Source of the DNA: CADEDH01 sp047974625
GTDB taxonomy: Bacteria; Actinomycetota; Acidimicrobiia; Acidimicrobiales; SZUA-35
DNA: 64,000 bases
Direction of reading: 5' to 3'
Assembly: GCA_047974625.1 (NCBI GenBank)
Contig: JBKECK010000119.1
Location: forward strand, 1 to 64,000
Made by a program: the position numbers and the translations under genes. The stretch's first letter is position 1. Every line of letters begins with the position of its first letter. Under the pieces are notes generated by a model. It was not told the origin of the DNA. It saw only the letters and a program-made list of their open reading frames with translations, and did no database searches. Below, piece by piece: positions 52,070-60,582 of the stretch.

Positions 52070-52165
52070 CCGCCCCCTCCCCCCGGGACCCAGCCCCGTC
52101 CACCCGCACCCAACGGATCGGGTCGCCGCGTTCCGAACGGTTGTTCTAGGCGCCAGACTGGAACG

Positions 52166-53473
52166 GTGACCGTGTCCGTACCTGCCAACGATCTGCACCT
52201 CGGGTCGTTCTCCGAGCAACCGGCGTGGAGCCTGGCCGACCAGCAACCGCGGTGGCGGTCCGGTGTGGCCGCCCTGCGCCGCCGGCTCGCCCGCGAAATC
52301 CCTCACCTCACCACCCCACCACGACTCCCCCCGATCGGGCGGGCCGCTGTGGTGCTCCGCCACCTGGGTTGGGCCATCGGAGCCTGGTACGTGAGGGACC
52401 GCGGCACCGACCGCTCCCGGGCGGAGCTGTCGCGCCGCTTCCGAGAGGCGGCCGAGGCCCTCGGCCCCACCTACATCAAGCTGGCCCAGATCATCTCGGC
52501 CGGTGAGGGCGTCTTTCCTCCCGAACTGGTGGCCGAATGCCGCAAGTGCCGGGATCAGGTGCCGTCGGTGCCCTACGAGGAGGTCGTGGCCGTCATCGAG
52601 CAGGATCTCGGCCAGCCCCTGCACCGGGTGTTCTCCTCCTTCGAACCGATCCCGGTGGCCGCCGCCTCGATCGCCCAGGTGCACCGGGCGGTACTGACCA
52701 CCGGAGAGGCGGTGGTGGTGAAGGTCCAGCGGCCGGGGATCGACGTCGTGGTCCGCCGTGACCTGAAGGTGCTCTCCTGGCTGGCCCCGTTCCTGGTGGG
52801 CCGGATCCCGGTGTCGGCGCTGGCCAACCCGCCCGCCCTGGTGGAACTGTTCGCCGAGACGATCGTGGAGGAGCTCGACTTCCGCCTCGAGGCCGACAAC
52901 ATGCTCGACGTAGCCCGGGTGTTCGTCGAACTGGGCCAGGCCGGGTTCGTGGTGCCCCGCCCCCACCCCCGCTACGTGACCCGCCGGGTGCTGGTCATGG
53001 AACGGCTCAACGGGTTCGCCTTCGACGACGTCGGCGGCATCACGGGTGCCGGGGTGGACCCCCACGACGTGATCCACACGGCCATGATCGGCTTCCTCGA
53101 AGGGGCGTTCCTGCACGGCGTCTTCCACGGCGACCTCCACGCCGGCAACCTGTTCGTGCTCGACGACGGCCGGGTGGGCCTGGTGGACTTCGGGATCACG
53201 GGGCGCCTCACCCAGCTCGAACGCATGGCCTTCCTGCGGCTGATGATGTCCTCCACCAGCAACGATCTGCGGGGCCAGGTGGCCGCCCTACGGGATCTCG
53301 GTGCCCTCCCCGCTGACACCGACATCGACCGGGTGATCGAGGACCTCGGCCTGGACGGCCCCCCCATCGACCCCACCAAGATGGCCCCCGAGGAGCTCAT
53401 CGCCGAGATACAGCGGATCATCAAAGCACTCATCGTCTACGGGGCACGCATGCCCAAGCCGATGATGAACTAA
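52166..53473 (+). CDS. UbiB/ABC1-family atypical kinase, cut short by a TAA
   Basis: 435 residues, GTG start, against the family's 530-560. ABC1 motifs: KLAQ variant of KxGQ in PTYIKLAQIISAGEGVFPPEL, Ala-rich loop AAASIAQVHRA, ATP-site Lys in VVVKVQRPGI, ExD in EELDFRLEADNM, and HGDLHAGNLFVL/GLVDFGITG catalytic and metal motifs. The kinase core is complete. It stops at TAA 53471 after RMPKPMMN, yet the same frame resumes family sequence at about 53510 (PDLDLYA) and runs to 53755. Family members support isoprenoid-quinone or lipid metabolism. The truncation may be real or an assembly error. Confidence 0.8.
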   Translation: MTVSVPANDLHLGSFSEQPAWSLADQQPRWRSGVAALRRRLAREIPHLTTPPRLPPIGRAAVVLRHLGWAIGAWYVRDRGTDRSRAELSRRFREAAEALGPTYIKLAQIISAGEGVFPPELVAECRKCRDQVPSVPYEEVVAVIEQDLGQPLHRVFSSFEPIPVAAASIAQVHRAVLTTGEAVVVKVQRPGIDVVVRRDLKVLSWLAPFLVGRIPVSALANPPALVELFAETIVEELDFRLEADNMLDVARVFVELGQAGFVVPRPHPRYVTRRVLVMERLNGFAFDDVGGITGAGVDPHDVIHTAMIGFLEGAFLHGVFHGDLHAGNLFVLDDGRVGLVDFGITGRLTQLERMAFLRLMMSSTSNDLRGQVAALRDLGALPADTDIDRVIEDLGLDGPPIDPTKMAPEELIAEIQRIIKALIVYGARMPKPMMN

Positions 53474-53755
53474 GACAAGAACATGAAAATCTAAGACTGT
53501 ACAATCGCCACACAAGCCCCAGACCTCGACCTGTACGCCATGATCACCACCGTCGCCACCCACTTCGCCACCACCCACGGGGCCGCCATCGCCGCCCAGC
53601 TGGGTGAGGACCCGGCCGGGTGGTCGGTAGACACCAGCGGGTTCCGGGCCGGTTTCGGGGTGGACCCGGACGAAACCACCAGCATGACCTACGCCGAGCT
53701 CAAACAACGCCGGGAACTGATCAGCCGCCGGCTCGGCGGGCGGCTGGCCGAATGA
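53474..53755 (+). pseudogene. C-terminal remainder of the UbiB/ABC1 gene
   Basis: Same frame as the kinase gene. Between 53471 and about 53520 lie TAA (53471-53473) and TAA (53492-53494) in an AT-rich patch, whose other codons (AAG AAC ATG ... ATC GCC) still fit the expected VKNMxFLDGTIATLAPDLDLYA. From there the C-terminal tail (MITTVATHFATTHGAAIAAQL and onwards to ELISRRLGGRLAE) is intact and overlaps the nucS start (ATGA). Without the two stops the protein would be 529 residues, the family norm. Confidence 0.7.
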
Positions 53756-54411
53756 GACTGGTGATCGCCGAATGCACCGTCGACTACAACGGCCGGCTCG
53801 ACGCCCACCTGCCCCGGGCCACCCGGCTGATCATGGTCAAGGCCGACGGTTGCGTCGCCGTCCACGCCGACGGAGGCGCCTACAAGCCGTTGAACTGGAT
53901 GACCGCACCCAATCTGCGGGTGGAGGATGAGGACGCCTGGGTGGTCACCAACCCCAAGGGCGAGACCCTCACCATCACCCTGCACGAGGTGTTCAGCGAC
54001 GTGGCCCACGACCTGGGCGACGATCCCGGCCTCCTCAAGGACGGTGTGGAGGCCCACATCCAGGAGCTGCTCGCGGTCGACCCGGCCCGGCTCGGCCCCG
54101 GCATGCGCCTGATCCGCCGGGAGTACCCCACCGAGATCGGACCGGTGGATCTGCTGTGCCGGGACGGTGACGATCGGGTGGTGGCCGTCGAGGTGAAACG
54201 CCGGGGTGAGATTGACGGCGTGGAACAGCTCACGCGCTACCTCGACTTCCTCAACCGGCAGGCTGATCTATCCCCCGTCCGGGGCCTGTTCGTGGCCCAG
54301 CAGATCAAACCCCAGGCCCGGACGCTGGCCACCGACCGGGGGATCGACTGGCTCGAGGTGGACTACGACGAGTTGCGGGGCATCGAACGCCCCCAGCAGA
54401 GCCTGTTCTGA
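53752..54411 (+). CDS. nucS: Mismatch-specific endonuclease NucS/EndoMS
   Basis: 219 residues from the ATG at 53752. N-terminal DNA-binding beta domain (MRLVIAECTVDYNGRLDAHLP, VHADGGAYKPLNWM) and C-terminal RecB-like nuclease domain with Asp133 (GPVDLLCRD), Glu147 and Lys149 (AVEVKRRGEIDG) and Gln159 (VEQLTRYL). It cuts DNA at mismatches in actinobacteria and archaea, the substitute for MutS/MutL. ATGA overlap with the UbiB frame shows they are one transcription unit. A hallmark of actinobacterial ancestry. Confidence 0.95.
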   Translation: MRLVIAECTVDYNGRLDAHLPRATRLIMVKADGCVAVHADGGAYKPLNWMTAPNLRVEDEDAWVVTNPKGETLTITLHEVFSDVAHDLGDDPGLLKDGVEAHIQELLAVDPARLGPGMRLIRREYPTEIGPVDLLCRDGDDRVVAVEVKRRGEIDGVEQLTRYLDFLNRQADLSPVRGLFVAQQIKPQARTLATDRGIDWLEVDYDELRGIERPQQSLF

Positions 54412-54493
54412 GCGCTCCCGCCCCGGTCCCTGGGTCGGGAGCGGGGCGGGAGGCCGGTGTGCTTTAGGAGGGTGCCGATCAGGCCGGTGTCGA

Positions 54494-55366
54494 TCAGGAG
54501 GTGTAGGTCACCCCGCCGTTGTCGATCACGACGCGACCGTCGCCACCGAGGGTCTGGAAGATGGCGGAACCGTCGCCGTTCTCCCACATCCGGACGGTGA
54601 GGGCCTCACCGGGCAGGACGGGCGAGCTGAACCGGGCTTCCATGCCGGTGAACCGGGACGGATCGGAGCCGCACAGGGTGTGCAGCAGGGCCCGACCGGT
54701 GAACCCGTAGGTGCAGAGACCGTGCAGGATCGGCTTGGGGAAGCCGCCGACGTCGGAGAACTGCTTGTCGGAGTGGAGCGGATTGCGATCGCCGCACAGC
54801 CGGTAGAGCAGGGCCTGGTCGGGCCGGGTCTGGTAGGTGACCTCGTGGTTCGGGGGCGTGTCCGGGGCGACGTTGGCCTTCTCGGTCGGGCCGCGATCGC
54901 CGCCGAAGCCTCCCTCCCCCCGGATGAACATCGACGAGGTGGCCTCGTAGAGGGGCTGACCGTCGGCCACCAGGGTGCCCACGGTCTTGGTGACGACGAC
55001 GCCACCCTTGCCCTTGTCGTAGATACCGGTGATCTCGTCGACGGTCTCGACCTCACCACTGGTCGGGAGGGGGCGCAGGAGCTTGATGCCCTGCTCGCCG
55101 TGCACCAGCATGCGGGGGTCGTAGGTTCCGGCCTGGCTCACCGCGGACTTCCCGCCCTTGGAGGTGAAGCCGAAGAGCACCACCATGGTGGGGAAGACCT
55201 GCTGGTCGACCCCGGCGGTGTTCTCGGTGGTGAACTCCAGTTCGTAGCCGACCGGGTCTTGGACGCCGGCACCGATACCGAGCGCGTAGAGCATGGCGTC
55301 GTCGCTGGTCCACGACGCGCGGCGAGGCTCGCCCTTGGCGCCGACGGCATCAGGATTCAGTGGCAT
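54494..55366 (-). CDS. (R)-specific enoyl-CoA hydratase 2 (MaoC family)
   Basis: 290 residues, double hotdog. N-terminal decorated half (DDAMLYALGIGAG, FPTMVVLF) and C-terminal catalytic half with the hydratase-2 motif LLYRLCGDRNPLHSD (Asp193, His198), then GGFPKPILHGLCTYGFTGRALL. It hydrates trans-2-enoyl-CoA to (3R)-hydroxyacyl-CoA, like the middle part of peroxisomal MFE-2, and in actinobacteria serves fatty-acid and sterol side-chain oxidation. An SDR gene just upstream on the same strand (99 bp gap) provides the dehydrogenase step. The ATG has a CGGAGGAAA ribosome site. Confidence 0.9.
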   Translation of the reverse strand: MPLNPDAVGAKGEPRRASWTSDDAMLYALGIGAGVQDPVGYELEFTTENTAGVDQQVFPTMVVLFGFTSKGGKSAVSQAGTYDPRMLVHGEQGIKLLRPLPTSGEVETVDEITGIYDKGKGGVVVTKTVGTLVADGQPLYEATSSMFIRGEGGFGGDRGPTEKANVAPDTPPNHEVTYQTRPDQALLYRLCGDRNPLHSDKQFSDVGGFPKPILHGLCTYGFTGRALLHTLCGSDPSRFTGMEARFSSPVLPGEALTVRMWENGDGSAIFQTLGGDGRVVIDNGGVTYTS

Positions 55367-55399
55367 CGTTCAGTTTCCTCCGTTGGAATCATTGGTTCG

Positions 55400-55445
55400 A
55401 CGATGGGGGTGGGTTGGGGGCCAACCCGTGCTGGCCGGCCCCCAA
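55400..55445 (-). terminator. Possible hairpin between the SDR and hydratase genes
   Basis: On the minus strand GGGGGCCGGCC ... GGTTGGCCCCC around 55415-55445 can form a GC-rich hairpin between the two co-directional genes. It could be an attenuating terminator or an mRNA processing/stability element. No T-run was seen. Confidence 0.35.
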
Positions 55446-55465
55446 AAGGGACGGTTCGGACCGGC

Positions 55466-56392
55466 CTAGTACGGGGTGGGTCGCCCCGGGCCGGTGACCG
55501 GCTGGCCCTGCATGTCGGCGTTGGGGGCCGCCTCGCTCATCAGCTGCTTGACCAGCGGTCCGACGTCCTTGGGATCGTCGACCGGATCCACCACGGGACC
55601 GCGGCGCCACGCCTCGGCCACACCCAGGACCTTGCCGCTGGCCTCGAACACCCGGCCGGTGACCTGGGCCGACTCCGGGCTGGCCAGCCAGGTGACGATG
55701 GGGGCGATCCAGCGGGGGCTCATGGCCTCCTTGCCCTCCTCGTCGAGCTGACCCATGCCGAGGTTCTCGGTCATCCGGGTGAGGGCCCCGGGGGCGACCG
55801 CGTTGACGGTGACCCCGTAACGGGCCATCTCCTGGGCCGCGATGATGGTGAAGGCGGCGATGCCGGCCTTGGCCGCGCCGTAGTTGGTCTGGCCCGGGTT
55901 CCCGTAGATGCCCGACACCGAGGTGGTGTTGATGATGCGGGCGTCGTTGGTCTCGCCGTTCTTGGACCGCTCACGCCAATAGGCAGCCGCCCAGCGGGCG
56001 GGAGCGAACGTGCCCTTCAGGTGCACCTGGATGACGGCGTCCCACTCGGCCTCGGTCATGTTGGCGAGCATGCGGTCCCGCAGGATGCCCGCGTTGTTGA
56101 CCACCACGTCGAGACCACCGAAGGTCTCGACGGCCGTGTTGACCAGGCGCTGGGCGCCCTCCCAGTCCGAGACGTCGTCGCCGTTGACCACGGCTTCGCC
56201 GCCCATGGCCTTGATCTCGTCGGCGACCTGCTGGGCCGGGGTGGCGTCGGCACCGGTGCCGTCCATCTCACCACCGAGGTCGTTGACCACAACTTTGGCG
56301 CCATCCGACGCCAACATGAGGGCGTGCTCGCGCCCGATTCCCCGGGCCGCCCCGGTGACGATGGCAACACGCCCGTCGCAAAGACCACTCAT
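55466..56392 (-). CDS. SDR (3R)-hydroxyacyl-CoA dehydrogenase, MFE-2-like
   Basis: 308 residues from the ATG at 56392. Classical short-chain dehydrogenase: NAD site TGAARGIG (13-20), NNAG (99-102), catalytic serine in NTTSVSGIYG, Tyr171 and Lys175 (YGAAK). The sequence KVVVNDLGGEMDGTGAD..AQQVADEIKAMGGEAVVNGDDVSDW is close to the dehydrogenase domain of MFE-2/HSD17B4, and it extends about 50 residues past the SDR core. It oxidises (3R)-hydroxyacyl-CoA made by the adjacent hydratase 2. Frame extends far upstream, but that is antisense to the VanW gene. Confidence 0.9.
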   Translation of the reverse strand: MSGLCDGRVAIVTGAARGIGREHALMLASDGAKVVVNDLGGEMDGTGADATPAQQVADEIKAMGGEAVVNGDDVSDWEGAQRLVNTAVETFGGLDVVVNNAGILRDRMLANMTEAEWDAVIQVHLKGTFAPARWAAAYWRERSKNGETNDARIINTTSVSGIYGNPGQTNYGAAKAGIAAFTIIAAQEMARYGVTVNAVAPGALTRMTENLGMGQLDEEGKEAMSPRWIAPIVTWLASPESAQVTGRVFEASGKVLGVAEAWRRGPVVDPVDDPKDVGPLVKQLMSEAAPNADMQGQPVTGPGRPTPY

Positions 56393-56491
56393 AGATACCT
56401 CCGTTTCGGGTGACGATCTTGTCACAGTGTCACGGCAATGCAGAAAATGGCTCCCACCGCTCCAGGCAAGACGATGGCAGACTGAACGACG

Positions 56492-59400
56492 GTGAGCGAG
56501 CCGACGATCAGAGCCCAGTCCGCCCAGGCCGCGACGCGTGACGCGTCGTCCGGCGATACTGGCGATCGCGCTGACGAACCAACCGTCGATGACGAACCGG
56601 TGATCGTAGACGACCCGGGCGACGGTGACGAACCCTCCGACGCCGAGGGCGTCACCGGCACCACCGCAGGTGACGACGTAGGCCGCCGGGATCACGGGTC
56701 CGGGCCGGCCGCCGGACCCCTCGGTCCGAGTCGCCCCCTGTTCCCCGGACTCGACGATCCGGACGACCTCCCCACCGAGCCGGCCCCCACCGGCGAGGTC
56801 TACGACGCCGCCATGGCCCGGGCCCTGGCCGACGGTCAGCCCCCACCCGGCGTCGACGATCCCGCCCGCATGGCCGAGGCGGGTCCGATCGCCATCGGCG
56901 TGCCGGTCGCTCCGGCCCCGGCCGACGCCGTTCCCGAGGGTGGCCCGGAGGACGACGTGGCCGATCTGGTCGACGCCGACCCGGCGACCGGTCCGGAACC
57001 GGCGGCCACCCGCGATTCCGCCAAACCTGACTCCGCCATACCCGACTCCGCCAACCCCGGCACCCTGGCGGACGCCGACGGCGGCAACGGCGCGTCCCAA
57101 GCCGACACCGCGGGCGTCGGCATCCAGTCCGCCCCCAAGGCCGGTCCGGCGGCCTCGCCCCCGGGCGAGTTCTTCATCGACGGTGCCCTGATGGCGGCGG
57201 CAGTGACCGCGGCCATCCCCAACGTCGGCGACGGTGCCGACGGGCCCGCCCCAGTTGAAACGGGAACGGGCGACGACGGTCCCACCGCCGAAACCTCTGA
57301 GGAGGCCGCCGACGGCGAGGCCAACCCGGACTCCCTGATCGCCGAACGCCCGGCCGCCCACACCGGCCCAGCCCCTGACCAAGCCGCGACCACCGGTCCG
57401 GCCACCGACCCGACCGCCGGCACCAGCGGGGCGGCGGAGACCGCCGTTCTGGCCGCCGGGGCGGCTGGCGGCACCGACCGTCCCACCGCGGCCGCTCCAG
57501 GGGCCGCCGAGGGGTCGAACACCCGCCCCGTGGCCGCCGACGGGCCGGCCCCGGCGCCGGGGAAGGACGGGGACTCCACCGACACCGCCGATGCCCCGGG
57601 CCTGCCGACCACCGGCATGGGCCCGATCTCGGCCGACGACTTCCTGGCCGACCCAGCCGTCAACGCCCCCCTCACCCCGGGCCTGGACGAGCCCCGACCC
57701 GGGGCCGCGACGAGACCGGTCCGGAAGCCGTCCAGATCCGCCGCCGACAGCCTGTTCCCCACCCCGCCGGTCACCGGGCCGACAGCTCCGCCCACCAGCG
57801 CGCCAAACCCCGGCCGTGCGGCGGCCCCCGGGGCCACCCCACCCATCCCCGGCTCCCCGCCGACACCCCCCGGTGCCACGTCGACCAGTCCCGCCACAGC
57901 CACCTCCGGCACGACGTCCGCCAGCCCCGCGCCGACCCCGGGCGCGCCGACCACCCCCGGACCGGCCACCCCCGGTGTCACGTCCACCGGCACCGATTCC
58001 CCACCGGCACCCGGTGCCACACCTCCGTTCCCCGGGGCGAGCACCCCCGGCACCGCCCCGGCCAAATCCGACACCACCCCAGGCGGCGGCACCACCCCGG
58101 GAAGCGGCACCACCCCAGACGGCGACACCAGCTCGGGCACCGACGCCACCCCGGCCAAATCCGACACCAGCCCGGGCACCGACACCACCCCGGCCAAATC
58201 CGACACCAGCCCCGGCACCGACACCAGCCCGGCCAAATCCGACACCACCCCGGGCACCGACACCACCCCGGGCACCGACACCAGCCCGGACACCGCCCCG
58301 GACACCGGCGCCGCGTCCGGCGGCACGGGTCCGGATACAGCGCCCAATCCGGTGGTCGCGCCGGCGGCCGGAGCCGCCTCCGGCCCGAGCACCACCGCAC
58401 CGTCCTCCAAGCCGGGCATCCTCGCCACACCGGCGGCCGAAGCCCGCGCCCGCCGAACCACCCCGAACCGGGACGAGGCGGGAAAGACGGCCTCGCCCGA
58501 CCAGGGCCGGACGACCGGCGGCGACGGGGTCGAGACCACCCAGCTGCCCCCCACGTCCACCGTCCCGATCAGCCGCCGGACGACCGATGAGTTCGAGCCA
58601 TCGGGTCCGGACGGGGTGGGCCCGGGCCGACCGGCCACCGGGGTATCCGCCGATTCGGCCGCGGCCTCCACCGACGAGAGCCCGGCAGGGACCGACCCGG
58701 ACGATCCCGACGGCGGCCGACGGTCGTGGTCCACCGGCCGGCGGGTCCTCGTCGGTGTCCTAGCCCTCCTGCTGCTGTTCTACGCCGCATGGGCGATCGA
58801 CCTGATGCGCACCAGCGGCCAGGTGACCCGCAACACCTCCGTCGATGGGGTGGCCATCGGCGGGGCCGATCGGGCCCGGCTGGAGACGGTCACCACCGAC
58901 CTGGAGGCTCAGCTGACCGACCGGGTGGTCACCGTCGAGGTCGGCGAGGACTCCGTCCCCTCCGACGCAACCTCGCTCGGGGCCCGTCTGGACCGTGACG
59001 CCATCATCGACGACGCGCTCGGGTCCCGCCGGGTCCTCAATCCGCTCACCGGACCGTTCGTCTGGGTGTCCACCTTCCTGGGTGAGGAGGACCTTCCCCT
59101 CGAGTACACGGTGCCCGACGACGCGGCCCAGACCGCGGTGGTGGACGTGCTCCGCCCCGGCCTGCCCCGGATCGCCGACCCGATGCTGGTGATCGAGGAC
59201 GACGCCCTGACCGTCATGCCCGGATCGACCGGGGTGGACGTCAACCCGGCCCAGCTGGCGGAGAACCTCACCACCGCCCTGTCCGAGGCCGACGCCGACC
59301 CGGCCGAAACACCCGACCCCCTGGTCGTGACCGTGGACCCGGTTGTGGTGGAACCCACGGTGAGCAACGCCCAGATGGAGACCCTGGCCGAGGAAGCCAA

Positions 59401-60556
59401 CGACGCCACCGACGGGACCACCGAGATCAAGGTCCTCGACCAGACCGCCGAGGTCGACGCGGCCACCCTGCGGGACTGGGTGGTCACCGAGCCGCCGGTA
59501 ACCCCCGGGGGCAACCCGACCTGGACCATCGACGACGACCGGGCCCTCGAAGGGCTCAAGCCCCTGTTCCCGCGGCTCGGCTCCGACGACCAGCGGGCCC
59601 ACTTCGACGTGGTGGACAACGTTCCGATGGTCATCCCGGCCTCCGAGACCGTGGTCTGCTGTTCGGCGGAATCGGTGTCCGGCATCGCCGACCAGCTCAT
59701 GCAGGGTGTCGCCCCCGACGACGAGGGGGACGAGGCCGCCGCCCGGGTGGTCGAACTCGAGCCGGAGATCGTCGGTCCCGACGAGGGTGTGGCCGAACTC
59801 GAGGCCCTCGGCATCATCGAGGAGGTCTCGAGCTTCACCACCGAACACCCGGCCGGACAGCCCCGGGTGACCAACATCCACCGCTTCGCCGACATCGTCC
59901 GCGGCGCCGTGATCCGGCCCGGCGAGGACTTCTCCCTCAACGGCTACGTCGGCCGCCGCACCGAGGCCAAGGGATTCGTGGCCGACGGCGCCATCGCCGA
60001 CGGGGTCATGGAACAGCAGGTGGGCGGCGGGGTGAGCCAGTTCGCCACCACCTTCTTCAACGCCGCCTTCTTCGCCGGGGTCGACTACAACACCTACCAG
60101 TCGCACTCCCTGTACATCTCCCGGTACCCCCGGGGCCGGGAGGCCACGATCTCGTGGCCGGCCCCCGACCTGTCGATCAAGAACACCACCGACTACGGGA
60201 TCCTGGTGTGGACCAGCTACACGGCCACCTCGATCACCGTCACCTTCTACTCGACCAAGCACATCGACGTCACCGCCGGTGAGCTGCAGCGCTCGGCCCA
60301 GGGGGAATGCAACCGGTACACCACCCCGCGGACTCGCCGCTACCCCGACGGCTCGGTGGAACACGACTCGGTGTTCGCCGTGTACCGCCCCGCCGAGGGC
60401 CTGGACTGCAACGGCAACCCGACCCGACCGGAACCCGAGGACGAGCCGGCCGCACCCACCACCGCGGCCCCGGACGCCAACGACCAGAGCACCGACACCC
60501 CGGCGCCGACCACCACGGCGCCCGCCACCACCGACACCGTCGGCGACGGGAACTGA
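56492..60556 (+). CDS. VanW-domain protein with very long disordered cytoplasmic N-terminus
   Basis: 1354 residues, GTG start. Residues 1-745 are disordered, rich in Pro, Ala, Thr, Asp and Gly, with repeated PAKSDTSPGTDTT units near 520-600. One membrane helix (about 749-770, RRVLVGVLALLLLFYAAWAIDL) is followed by an extracytoplasmic part: YoaR/putative peptidoglycan-binding-like repeats (about 780-1110) and the VanW domain (about 1135-1265, RPGEDFSLNGYVGRRTEAKGF, QQVGGGVSQFATTFFNAAFFAG, SHSLYISRYPRGREAT). A Thr/Pro tail ends it. VanW domains occur at the cell wall; their activity is unsettled. The length of the intracellular disordered part is exceptional. Confidence 0.85.
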   Translation: MSEPTIRAQSAQAATRDASSGDTGDRADEPTVDDEPVIVDDPGDGDEPSDAEGVTGTTAGDDVGRRDHGSGPAAGPLGPSRPLFPGLDDPDDLPTEPAPTGEVYDAAMARALADGQPPPGVDDPARMAEAGPIAIGVPVAPAPADAVPEGGPEDDVADLVDADPATGPEPAATRDSAKPDSAIPDSANPGTLADADGGNGASQADTAGVGIQSAPKAGPAASPPGEFFIDGALMAAAVTAAIPNVGDGADGPAPVETGTGDDGPTAETSEEAADGEANPDSLIAERPAAHTGPAPDQAATTGPATDPTAGTSGAAETAVLAAGAAGGTDRPTAAAPGAAEGSNTRPVAADGPAPAPGKDGDSTDTADAPGLPTTGMGPISADDFLADPAVNAPLTPGLDEPRPGAATRPVRKPSRSAADSLFPTPPVTGPTAPPTSAPNPGRAAAPGATPPIPGSPPTPPGATSTSPATATSGTTSASPAPTPGAPTTPGPATPGVTSTGTDSPPAPGATPPFPGASTPGTAPAKSDTTPGGGTTPGSGTTPDGDTSSGTDATPAKSDTSPGTDTTPAKSDTSPGTDTSPAKSDTTPGTDTTPGTDTSPDTAPDTGAASGGTGPDTAPNPVVAPAAGAASGPSTTAPSSKPGILATPAAEARARRTTPNRDEAGKTASPDQGRTTGGDGVETTQLPPTSTVPISRRTTDEFEPSGPDGVGPGRPATGVSADSAAASTDESPAGTDPDDPDGGRRSWSTGRRVLVGVLALLLLFYAAWAIDLMRTSGQVTRNTSVDGVAIGGADRARLETVTTDLEAQLTDRVVTVEVGEDSVPSDATSLGARLDRDAIIDDALGSRRVLNPLTGPFVWVSTFLGEEDLPLEYTVPDDAAQTAVVDVLRPGLPRIADPMLVIEDDALTVMPGSTGVDVNPAQLAENLTTALSEADADPAETPDPLVVTVDPVVVEPTVSNAQMETLAEEANDATDGTTEIKVLDQTAEVDAATLRDWVVTEPPVTPGGNPTWTIDDDRALEGLKPLFPRLGSDDQRAHFDVVDNVPMVIPASETVVCCSAESVSGIADQLMQGVAPDDEGDEAAARVVELEPEIVGPDEGVAELEALGIIEEVSSFTTEHPAGQPRVTNIHRFADIVRGAVIRPGEDFSLNGYVGRRTEAKGFVADGAIADGVMEQQVGGGVSQFATTFFNAAFFAGVDYNTYQSHSLYISRYPRGREATISWPAPDLSIKNTTDYGILVWTSYTATSITVTFYSTKHIDVTAGELQRSAQGECNRYTTPRTRRYPDGSVEHDSVFAVYRPAEGLDCNGNPTRPEPEDEPAAPTTAAPDANDQSTDTPAPTTTAPATTDTVGDGN
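58056..58290 (+). repeat. Tandem 39-bp-type repeats in the VanW-protein gene
   Basis: Units based on CCGGCCAAATCCGACACC followed by AGCCCGGGCACCGACACC occur about four times, with shorter GGCACC-GACACC copies around them. They keep frame and encode PAKSDTxPGTDTx. Confidence 0.8.
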
Positions 60557-60582
60557 GGCCGCCTCCCGTAACCTCGGCGGTG

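Noticed and set aside
51035..53140. 701-codon minus-strand frame
   Set aside because: Antisense to enoyl-CoA hydratase and UbiB genes, shadow composition.
54206..56413. 735-codon plus-strand frame
   Set aside because: Antisense to the hydratase 2/SDR pair; only its first codons overlap nucS in another frame.
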